Origin: Owenia fusiformis
Taxonomy: Eukaryota; Annelida; Polychaeta; Sabellida; Oweniidae
Direction of reading: 5' to 3'
Assembly (NCBI GenBank): GCA_903813345.2
Contig: CAIIXF020000002.1
Location: 12,668,150 to 12,732,149 of the forward strand
Length of the DNA stretch: 64,000 nt
Position 1 is the stretch's first letter. The number at the start of each line of letters is the position of its first letter. Shown one piece after another: positions 15,001 through 27,000 of the stretch. Position numbers and translations under genes: made by a program. Under the pieces are notes generated by a model. It searched no databases. It was given only the letters and a program-made list of their open reading frames with translations, and was not told where the DNA came from.

Positions 15001-18000
15001 CAGGAGGGGTATAAGGCTATGACAGATTTACTAGAGTCAATGAAAGGAATGTCTTTGCATTCCCTCCTCCGCTTGTATTGGAAGTGACTCGACCAAGTTC
15101 CTTCCTTGTATTTTTCATTTTCTTATCTTGTATCTTTCAGGTACAACTATGAGAGAGATGCAGCAAACACACCCAAGTTAGGGCGACAGCTGGATCAGTC
15201 TTTCGACAACTTTGAGCCATCAGGTCCGGTCCACGTAAACAGTATCATGGGCGAGAGGTGTTCGTGTTCCTGTCACCAAAGCACCAAAGTAAGTACATTT
15301 TTTTTTCTATTCAATTATTACAACAGGTTAGTTCCTCTGTTTTCAGGTTCCCTTTCAGCTTGGAGATGAGGAGCCCGATGACCAACGACACAACCGAGAC
15401 AACAGCTGCGTTCCTGCGTTCCTGCTACCTAAGTTAAGTATTGCTTCCTGGTTTTGCATAGGGATGGGGGGCGCCTCCCAGTTTGATATTTACTTGTGGA
15501 CTTTTGTTGGCCGACCCATATTTTTGGTGGAGAAACTTGGACTCTAAGGTAAAGTGGGAGGGGGGTGGTTGGGTTTCCGGGGGGATAGAGTTCATGTTTC
15601 AAAATCAAAAATATGGAAGTCTACTGGTTTATATCAAATTGGGAGAAATAAATTTTATCTTTTGTAATATTCTGTAAATTTTTAGTAGTGTAGTGTAAAG
15701 TATAGTGTAAAGTTTTATTTAAAGTTTTTATGTAAAGTTTTATGTAAAATAACAACTACTACAACATGTTTTATCTATTTGTAGCACAGATGGTGAAGTC
15801 CCTGCGAAAAGACGGTCCTGTTGGAATCACATTTTTTCCACGAGGGGACTAGGTCAAGTTTCCAGGACTTACAGTAGATGTCGCATTTTGACCAGTTTTA
15901 TCTCTTGCAATCAGTTGCATCCCATTAGAAGGGGGGGGGGGACTCCCAGTACTATTCCAGTTTTCCTGCAGAATGACAGTCCTGTTGAAATCACATTTAT
16001 CTCCATTAGGGGACTAGGTTGAGTTTCAAGGACTTACCGTAGATGTCGCTTTTGACCAGTTTTCATCTCTTGCAATCAGTTGCATCCCATTAGCAGGGGG
16101 GGGGGAACTCCCAGTACTATTCCAGTTTTCGTGCGGAAGGACGGTCCTGTTGAAATCACATTTGTCTCCATTAGGGGACTAGGTTGAGTTTCAAGGACCT
16201 ACCGTACATGTCGCTCTGACCAGTTTTTATCTCTTGCAATTAATTGCATCCCATTAGCAGGGGGGGGGGGGACTCCCAGTACTCTTCCAGTTTTCCTGCG
16301 GAAAGACAGTCCTGTTGAAATCACATTTGTCTCCATTAGGGGACTAGGTTGAGTTTCAAGGACTTACTGTAGATGTCGCTTTTGACCAGTTTTTATCTCT
16401 TGCAATCAGTTGCATCCCATTAGCAGGGGGCTGCTCCCAGTACTATTCCAGTTTTTTTGGGGGGGAAGTCAAACAACCAGACAACCAACCAACCAACTTA
16501 CCGAACATCCAACCGACCAACCAATGACCCAATAGGCTTAATCTATTAACTAAGTTACTTACTAACCAACCAACTAACCAACCAACTAACCAACCAGACA
16601 ACCACCAGACCACCCAATAGGTTAAAACTAACCAACCAACTAACTAATTAATCAACAAACTAATCAACACTCCATCCAACGAACCAAACAATCAACGAAC
16701 CAGACAAGCAACGAACCAGACAAGCAACGCACCAGATGACCAAGATCATGGATCTAGTGCTTAGTATTGTATTGTATTGTGTTGTATTGTATTGTATTGT
16801 ATTGTATTGTATAGTTTTGTATTGTTTTGTTTTGTATTGTATTGTATTTCGTTGACCAGTACTTACTCAGTAATGATTCAATTTTAAAGTTGACTTCAAG
16901 TACTACTCCAGATCTAAACTTTGAAGGTCTGAAGTCTTGTGTTCATTTTAGCTACAGTTGTAGATTGAAGGGTCTTTTCTTTTGGGTTTTCATGTTAAAA
17001 TTGTGGGCTTAGTTTCGGGGTTTCTTTCTTTTTAATTGAACCATCGCTGATCTTTTCCTTAAATGTACTTTCAGGTGCAGTCCTCTTGCCTTGGAGAGAA
17101 CAAAAAGAACCACAAAGGGAAAACCACAGAGAATCTACAATTTGTGCTACCTACCTGCAGCATTTGTGATCTACATACCTCTTGCCTTGGAGAGAACAAA
17201 AAGAAACACAAAAGGAAAACCACAGAGAATCTGCAATTTGTGCTACCTATCTGCAGCATTTATATCTACATACCATCTTGTTAAAGGTACTGTAACACAT
17301 AATCAGTTCTATCATTTGATGATTTTGCTCTCTGGTTCAGTACGGTTATTCCATAACGACACATTTTTCAATTGTTGGGATTCTAATCCCATTGTTGGCA
17401 CATGTATGTTTGGCAAACATTTTTTCTAAGAAATACACTAAAAGAGGACTGCCTTGATTTCACTTAATGTACAGATGTACCATGAAGCCATGTTTCATTA
17501 TTTTCACATGTGGTCTGTGTTCTTAAAGAATATACATATGCTCAACTATTCCATTCTTCCTACAGAGTTACATCTGCCCAAGCAGTTAGTTGACTTGATG
17601 ATATAAATCTTGAGCCAGGAGGGGTATAAGGCTATGACAGATTTACTAGAGTCAATGAAAGGAATGTCTTTGCATTCCCTCCTCCGCTTGTATTGGAAGT
17701 GACTCGACCAAGTTGCTTCCTTGTATTTTTCATTTTCTTATCTTGTATCTTTCAGGTACAACTATGAGAGAGATGCAGCAAACACACCAAGTTAGGGCGA
17801 CAGCTGGATCAGTCTTTCGACAACTTTGAGCCATCAGGTCCGGTCCACGTAAACAGTATCATGGGCGAGAGGTGTTCGTGTTCCTGTCAACAAAGCACCA
17901 AAGTAAGTACATTTTTTTTCTATTCAATTATTACAACAGGTTAGTTACTCTGTTTTCAGGTTCCCTTTCAGCTTGGAGATGAGGAGCCCGATGACCAACG

Positions 18001-21000
18001 ACACAACCGAGACAACAGCTGCGTTCCTGCGTTCCTGCTACCTAAGTTAAGTATTGCTTCCTGGTTTTGCATAGGGATGGGGGGTGCCTCCCAGTTTGAT
18101 ATTTACTTGTGGACTTTTGTTGGCCGACCCATATTTTTGGTGGAGAAACTTGGACTCTAAGGTAAAGTGGGAGGGGGGTGGTTGGGTTTCCGGGGGGGAT
18201 AGAGTTCATGTTTCAAAATCAAAAATATGGAAGTCTACTGGTTTATATCAAATTGGGAGAAATAAATTTTATCTTTTGTAATATTCTGTAAATTTTTAGT
18301 AGTGTAGTGTAAAGTATAGTGTAAAGTTTTATTTAAAGTTTTTATGTAAAGTTTTATGTAAAATAACAACTACTACAACATGTTTTATCTATTTGTAGCA
18401 CAGATGGTGAAGTCCCTGCGAAAAGACAGTCCTGTTGGAATCACATTTTTTCCACGAGGGGACTAGGTCAAGTTTCCAGGACTTACAGTAGATGTCGCAT
18501 TTTGGCCAGTTTTATCTCTTGCAATCAGTTGCATCCCATTAGAAGGGGGGGGGGGGAACTCCCAGTACTATTCCAGTTTTCCTGCGGAATGACAGTCCTG
18601 TTGAAATCACATTTATCTCCATTAGGGGACTAGGTTGAGTTTCAAGGACTTACCGCAGATGTCGCTTTTGACCAGTTTTCATCTCTTGCAATCAGTTGCA
18701 TCCCATTAGCAGGGGGGGGGAACTCCCAGTACTATTCCAGTTTTCGTGCGGAAGGACGGTCCTGTTGAAATCACATTTGTCTCCATTAGGGGACTAGGTT
18801 GAGTTTCAAGGACCTACCGTACATGTCGCTCTGACCAGTTTTTTATCTCTTGCAATCAATTGCATCCCATTAGCAGGGGGGGGACTCCCAGTACTCTTCC
18901 AGTTTTCCTGCGGAAAGACAGTCCTGTTGAAATCACATTTGTCTCCATTAGGGGACTAGGTTGAGTTTCAAGGACTTACAGTAGATGTCGCATTTTGACC
19001 AGTTTTATCTCTTGCAATAAGTTGCATCCCATTAGCAGGGGGGGGGGGGAACTCCCAGTAGTTTTTCAGTTTTCCTGCAGAAAGACAGTCCTGTTGAAAT
19101 CACATTTGTCTCCATTAGGGGACTAGGTTGAGTTTCAAGGACTTACTGTAGATGTCGCTTTTGACCAGTTTTCATCTCTTGCAATCAGTTGCATCCCATT
19201 AGCAGGGGGCTGCTCCCAGTACTATTCCAGTTTTTTTGGGGGGGAAGTCAAACAACCAGACAACCAACCAACCAACTTACCGAACATCCAACCGACCAAC
19301 CAATGACCCAATAGGCTTAATCTATTAACTAACTTACTTACTAACCAACCAACTAACCAACCAGACAACCACCAGACCACCCAATAGGTTAAAACTAACC
19401 AACCAACTAACTAATTAATCAACAAACTAATCAACACTCCATCCAACGAACCAAACAACCAACGAACCAGACAAGCAACGAACCAGACAAGCAACGAACC
19501 AGATGACCAAGATCATGGATCTAGTGCTTAGTATTGTATTGTATTGTATTGTATTGTATATTTTTGTATTGTTTTGTATTGTATTGTATTTCGTTGACCA
19601 GTACTTACTCAGTAATGATTCAATTTTAAAGTTGACTTCAAGTACTACTCCAGATCTAAATTTTGAAGGTCTGAAGTCTTGTGTTCATTTTAGGTACAGT
19701 TGTAGATTGAAGGGTCTTTTTTTGGGTTTTCATGTTAAAATTGTGGGCTTAGTTTCGGAGTTTCTTTCTTTTTAATTGAACCATCGCTGATCTTTTCCTT
19801 AAATGTACTTTCAGGTGCAGTCCTCTTGCCTTGGAGAGAACAAAAAGAACCACAAAGGGAAAAACACAGAGAATCTACAATTTGTGCTACCTACCTGCAG
19901 CATTTGTGATCTACATACCTCTTGCCTTGGAGAGAACAAAAAGAAACACAAAAGGAAAACCACAGAGAATCTGCAATTTGTGCTACCTATCTGCAGCATT
20001 TATATCTACATACCATCTTGTTAAAGGTACTGTAACACATAATCAGTTCTATCATTTGATGATTTTGCTCTCTGGTTCAGTACGGTTATTCCATAACGAC
20101 ACATTTTTCAATTGTTGGGATTCTAATCCCATTGTTGGCACATGTATGTTTGGCAAACATTTTTTCTAAGAAATACACTAAAAGAGGACTGCCTTGATTT
20201 CACTTAATGTACAGATGTACCATGAAGCCATGTTTCATTATTTTCACATGTGGTCTGTGTTCTTAAAGAATATACATATGCTCAACTATTCCATTCTTCC
20301 TACAGAGTTACATCTGCCCAAGCAGTTAGTTGACTTGATGATATAAATCTTGAGCCAGGAGGGGTATAAGGCTATGACAGATTTACTAGAGTCAATGAAA
20401 GGAATGTCTTTGCATTCCCTCCTCCGCTTGTATTGGAAGTGACTCGACCAAGTTGCTTCCTTGTATTTTTCATTTTCTTATCTTGTATCTTTCAGGTACA
20501 ACTATGAGAGAGATGCAGCAAACACACCAAGTTAGGGCGACAGCTGGATCAGTCTTTTGACAACTTTGAGCCATCAGGTCCGGTCCACGTAAACAGTATC
20601 ATGGGCGAGAGGTGTTCGTGTTCCTGTCACCAAAGCACCAAAGTAAGTACATTTTTTTTCCATTCAATTATTACAACAGGTTAGTTCCTCTGTTTTCAGG
20701 TTCCCTTTCAGCTTGGAGATGAGGAGCCCGATGACCAACGACACAACCGAGACAACAGCTGCGTTCCTGCTACCTAAGTTAAGTATTGCTTCCTGGTTTT
20801 GCATAGGGATGGGGGGCGCCTCCCAGTTTGATATTTACTTGTGGACTTTTGTTGGCCGACCCATATTTTTGGTGGAGAAACTTGGACTCTAAGGTAAAGT
20901 GGGAGTGGGGTGGTTGGGTTTCCGGGGGGATAGAGTTCATGTTTCAAAATCAAAAATATGGAAGTCTACTGGTTTATATCAAATTGGGAGAGATAAATTT

Positions 21001-24000
21001 TATCTTTTGTAATATTCTGTAAATTTTTAGTAGTGTAGTGTAAAGTATAGTGTAAAGTTTTATTTAAAGTTTTTATGTAAAGTTTTATGTAAAATAACAA
21101 CTACTACAACATGTTTTATCTATTTGTAGCACAGATGGTGAAGTCCCTGTGAAAAGACGGTCCTGTTGGAATCACATTTTTTCCACGAGGGGACTAGGTC
21201 AAGTTTCCAGGACTTACAGTAGATGTCGCATTTTGACCAGTTTTATCTCTTGCAATCAGTTGCATCCCATTAGAAGGGGGGGGGGGGACTCCCAGTACTA
21301 TTCCAGTTTTCCTGCGGAATGACAGTCCTGTTGAAATCACATTTATCTCCATTAGGGGACTAGGTTGAGTTTCAAGGACTTACCGTAGATGTCGCTTTTG
21401 ACCAGTTTTCATCTCTTGCAATCAGTTGCATCCCATTAGCAGGGGGGGGGACTCCCAGTACTATTCCAGTTTTCGGGCGGAAAGACAGTCCTGTTGAAAT
21501 CACATTTGTCTCCATTAGGGGACTAGGTTGAGTTTCAAGGACTTACAGTAGATGTCGCATTTTGACCAGTTTTATCTCTTGCAATCAGTTGCATCCCATT
21601 AGCAGGGGGGGAACTCCCAGTAGTTTTTCAGTTTTCCTGCAGAAAGACAGTCCTGTTGAAATCACATTTGTCTCCATTAGGGGACTAGGTTGAGTTTCAA
21701 GGACTTACTGTAGATGTCGCTTTTGACCAGTTTTTATCTCTTGCAATCAGTTGCATCCCATTAGCAGGGGGCTGCTCCCAGTACTATTCCAGTTTTTTTG
21801 GGGGGAAGTCAAACAACCAGACAACCAACCAACCAACTTACCGAACATCCAACCGACCAACCAATGACCCAATAGGCTTAATCTATTTCCTAACTTACTT
21901 ACTAACCAACCAACTAACCAACCAACTAACCAACCAGACAACCACCAGACCACCCAATAGGTTAAAACTAACCAACCAACTAACTAATTAATCAACAAAC
22001 TAATCAACACTCCATCCAACGAACCAAACAACCAACGAACCAGACAGGCAACGAACCAGACAAGCAACGAACCAGATGACCAAGATCATGGATCTAGTGC
22101 TTAGTATTGTATTGTATTGTATTGTATTGTATTGTTTTGTATTGTATTGTATTTCGTTGACCAGTACTTACTCAGTAATGATTCAATTTTAAAGTTGACT
22201 TAAAGTACTACTCCAGATCTAAATTTTGAAGGTCTGAAGTCTTGTGTTCATTTTAGCTACAGTTGTAGATTGAAGGGTCTTTTCTTTTGGGTTTTCATGT
22301 TAAAATTGTGGGCTTAGTTTCGGGGTTTCTTTCTTTTTAATTGAACCATCGCTGATCTTTTCCTTAAATGTACTTTCAGGTGCAGTCCTCTTGCCTTGGA
22401 GAGAACAAAAAGAACCACAAAGGGAAAACCACAGAGAATCTACAATTTGTGCTACCTACCTGCAGCATTTGTGATCTACATACCTCTTGCCTTGGAGAGA
22501 ACAAAAAGAAACACAAAAGGAAAACCACAGAGAATCTGCAATTTGTGCTACCTATCTGCAGCATTTATATCTACATACCATCTTGTTAAAGGTACTGTAA
22601 CACATAATCAGTTCTATCATTTGATGATTTTGCTCTCTGGTTCAGTACGGTTATTCCATAACGACACATTTTTCAATTGTTGGGATTCTAATCCCATTGT
22701 TGGCACATGTATGTTTGGCAAACATTTTTTCTAAGAAATACACTAAAAGAGGACTGCCTTGATTTCACTTAATGTACAGATGTACCATGAAGCCATGTTT
22801 CATTATTTTCACATGTGGTCTGTGTTCTTAAAGAATATACATATGCTCAACTATTCCATTCTTCCTACAGAGTTACATCTGCCCAAGCAGTTAGTTGACT
22901 TGATGATATAAATCTTGAGCCAGGAGGGGTATAAGGCTATGACAGATTTACTAGAGTCAATGAAAGGAATGTCTTTGCATTCCCTCCTCCGCTTGTTTTG
23001 GAAGTGACTCGACCAAGTTGCTTCCTTGTATTTTTCATTTTCTTATCTTGTATCTTTCAGGTACAACTATGAGAGAGATGCAGCAAACACACCAAGTTAG
23101 GGCGACAGCTGGATCAGTCTTTCGACAACTTTGAGCCATCAGGTCCGGTCCACGTAAACAGTATCATGGGCGAGAGGTGTTCGTGTTCCTGTCACCAAAG
23201 CACCAAAGTAAGTACATTTTTTTTCCATTCAATTATTACAACAGGTTAGTTCCTCTGTTTTCAGGTTCCCTTTCAGCTTGGAGATGAGGAGTCCGATGAC
23301 CAACGACACAACCGAGACAACAGCTGCGTTCCTGCTACCTAAGTTAAGTATTGCTTCCTGGTTTTGCATAGGGATGGGGGGCGCCTCCCAGTTTGATATT
23401 TACTTGTGGACTTTTGTTGGCCGACCCATATTTTTGGTGGAGAAACTTGGACTCTAAGGTAAAGTGGGAGGGGGGTGGTTGGGTTTCCGGGGGGATAGAG
23501 TTCATGTTTCAAAATCAAAAATATGGAAGTCTACTGGTTTATATCAAATTGGGAGAAATAAATTTTATCTTTTGTAATATTCTGTAAATTTTTAGTAGTG
23601 TAGTGTAAAGTATAGTGTAAAGTTTTATTTAAAGTTTTTATGTAAAGTTTTATGTAAAATAACAACGACTACAACATGTTTTATCTATTTGTAGCACAGA
23701 TGGTGAAGTCCCTGCGAAAAGACGGTCCTGTTGGAATCACATTTTTTCCACGAGGGGACTAGGTCAAGTTTCCAGGACTTACAGTAGATGTCGCATTTTG
23801 ACCAGTTTTATCTCTTGCAATCAGTTGCATCCCATTAGAAGGGGGGGGGGAACTCCCAGTACTATTCCAGTTTTCCTGCGGAATGACAGTCCTGTTGAAA
23901 TCACATTTATCTCCATTAGGGGACTAGGTTGAGTTTCAAGGACTTACCGTAGATGTCGCTTTTGACCAGTTTTCATCTCTTGCAATCAGTTGCATCCCAT

Positions 24001-27000
24001 TAGCAGGGGGGGAGAACTCCCATTACTATTCCAGTTTTCGTGCGGAAGGACGGTCCTGTTGAAATCACATTTGTCTCCATTAGGGGACTAGGTTGAGTTT
24101 CAAGGACCTACCGTACATGTCGCTTTGACCAGTTTTTATCTCTTGCAATCAATTGCATCCCATTAGCAGAGGGGGGACTCCCAGTACTCTTACAGTTTTC
24201 CTGCGGAAAGACAGTCCTGTTGAAATCACATTTGTCTCCATTAGGGGACTAGGTTGAGTTTCAAGGACTTACAGTAGATGTCGCATTTTGACCAGTTTTA
24301 TCTCTTGCAATCAGTTGCATCCCATTAGCAGGGGGGGGACTCCCAGTAGTTTTTCAGTTTTCCTGCAGAAAGACAGTCCTGTTGAAATCACATTTGTCTC
24401 CATTAGGGGTCTAGGTTGAGTTTCAAGGACTTACTGTAGATGTCGCTTTTGACCAGTTTTTATCTCTTTCAATCAGTTGCATCCCATTAGCAGGGGGCTG
24501 CTCCCAGTACTATTTCAGTTTTTCTTGCGGGGAAGTCAAACAACCAGACAACCAACCAACCAACTTACCGAACATCCAACCGACCAACCAATGACCAAAT
24601 AGGCTTAATCTATTAACTAACTTACTTACTAACCAACCAACTAACCAACCAGACAACCACCAGACCACCCCATAGGTTAAAACTAACCAACCAACTAACT
24701 AATTAATCAACAAACTAATCAACACTCCATCCAACGAACCAAACAACCAACGAACCAGACAAGCAACGAACCAGATGACCAAGATCATGGATCTAGTGCT
24801 TAGTATTGTATTGTATTGTATTGTATAGTTTTGTATTGTTTTGCTTTGTATTGTATTGTATTTCGTTGTCCAGTACTTACTCAGTAATGATTCAATTTTA
24901 AAGTTGACTTCAAGTACTACTCCAGATCTAAATTTTGAAGGTCTGAAGTCTTGTGTTCATTTTAGCTACAGTTGTAGATTGACGGGTCTTTTCTTTTGGG
25001 TTTTCATGTTAAAATTGTGGGCTTAGTTTCGGGGTTTCTTTCTTTTTAATTGAACCATCGCTGATCTTTTCCTTAAATGTACTTTCAGGTGCAGTCCTCT
25101 TGCCTTGGAGAGAACAAAAAGAACCACAAAGGGAAAACCACAGAGAATCTACAATTTGTGCTACCTATCCGCAGCATTTGTATCTACATACCATCTTGTT
25201 TAAGGTACTGTAACACATAATCAGTTCTATCATTCGATGATTTTGCTCTCTGGTTCAGTACGGTATTCCACAATGACACATTTTCCAATTGTTGAGATTC
25301 TAATTCCATTGTTGGCACATGTATGTCCGGCAAACATTTTTTCTAAGAAATACTGTGACAAAGTTGCAATTGGGCTTATTTTATAATTAACTATGATCTA
25401 ATATATTTGTGTTCAGCTTGGAAAAAGTAAGGTTACATTAACTTTTGATTGTATTGATTTATTATTGTTTGTTTCTGGCATCATTTTGGTTTGTTATTAT
25501 ATCAGTGTGTTTCAATCAACATCTCCGCAATTAACGTAGTGATTTGTAAGCATTAAAACATTTCTAAGGTCAACATTACACGAAAACTAAATACAACAGC
25601 TGATGTTGCTTCTGGATACTTCTTAAATGTAACCAATAGTAATGAGAATAGCTTTGGGGGTTGGGCTAAGCGACTTTTAACGTGGGATAAATTATGACCT
25701 AAATGTGAAGAATTGTAATCTTTGATTAATGATGTGGTGATATGTTTTAATATTTTCCGGATGCAACATTACATTTTGACAGAACGATATCAACAAAGAA
25801 ATATGAATTATTGATGGTGTGTTTCAGTGCTAATTACCCAATTATCAATATTTAGAGGACATATATTCTATATCATTATACATATATAATCTTTATATAA
25901 TTGTGAAAACTATTCTGTAATTTTGGGCATTTGAATGATTATAAAAAGTGTATTTTATGGACTTAATTACTTAATAGCTTAAATGAGAGCGGTGAATAGT
26001 TCACTTGCATGACGTCATACAAACTCTGGTCCATGTAAACACTTAATTCTTGCAATCACGAATTATCAACAAAAGTGGGATTTATGGGAAACCTTTGACC
26101 TTTTTCTAAACAATGTAGGCAGAAATTTATAATATTTATATTTATATCTAGAGAATTGTTTCACACATATTTTCGGCCAATTTTTATAAATGGTTATTTT
26201 TGAGATTTGATTGGACAAGACCTCTTATTTTGGCTCTGCCTACCTCAAAATTTGGGAATAAAAGAGGCAAATTTACATTAAATCTTCAGAACCTCGTTGC
26301 ATGGACTGGAGTCAGACAAAAACTGTAAGAAGCATATTTTCGGAACTTTGGATCTTTACAAATAAATAGAATTTTACACAAACTTGGTTTCATGTTTTTG
26401 CGATGAGATGGGAGACATTCAAATTCGCCACAATTGGTGGCAGTGGTGGGATAAATTGACTAGGTTCCGCCCTGGTCAAGGCCCACATTTCTGTGGCCTT
26501 TGTATTGTCTCAATATTTTATTGCATAAACATGAAAACATTTGAAAATTATTGAGAAAATAATCGGTGGATGGCTAACGTATTGGATTGAGTTATATTTA
26601 AATTAGATATTAAATATTTTGCAATTTGATCAGTTGTTATTTAGATAAGTATTAGTCAGTTTCTAAATACAAAATGTGTATCGGAAGGAAGTTGTATGGA
26701 AGGCTGTAACTGAGAGAGTAATACTCTCAATCTGCGTAAACATATGGATATCTTTACTTGGCAGCAGGAATAAACATTTTAAGGATACAGCAAGACTACG
26801 GTAAAACACTTCATTTTTATGCACAGAAACGTTGTTAAAAGAACTGTCTGATTTGGTTGGTTTATTATAAGAAGGAAAATCAGAATGAAATGATTTGACC
26901 AAGTCATTTACTCAAATAAAGGAATTGAGAATTTTTTATATTTCAAAGGTTGATATTCTTGATGATTATTTTGGATTTTATACAAAATTAAGGTAAATTA

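Larger units (their letters stand above)
14421..17036 (+). repeat. Macrosatellite unit 2
   Basis: 2616 bp with four subrepeats. The only unit in which exon-like block 3 (15141-15288) is open throughout, because it reads ACACCCAAG where the others read ACACCAAG. Confidence 0.9.
11828..25353. repeat. Macrosatellite: five 2.6-2.7 kb tandem units plus start of a sixth
   Basis: Head-to-tail copies marked by TTGAACCATCGCTGATC begin at 11828 (diverged), 14421, 17037, 19776, 22341 and 25050. Unit lengths are 2593, 2616, 2739, 2565 and 2709. Each unit holds, in order: a duplicated exon-like block, a spacer, three exon-like blocks with splice signals, an AT-rich spacer, four or five 165-bp subrepeats with G-runs, an AACC-rich stretch and an ATTGT microsatellite. 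Copies are highly similar, so expansion or homogenisation is recent. The sixth unit is interrupted by an LTR element and resumes at 32322. Confidence 0.97.
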
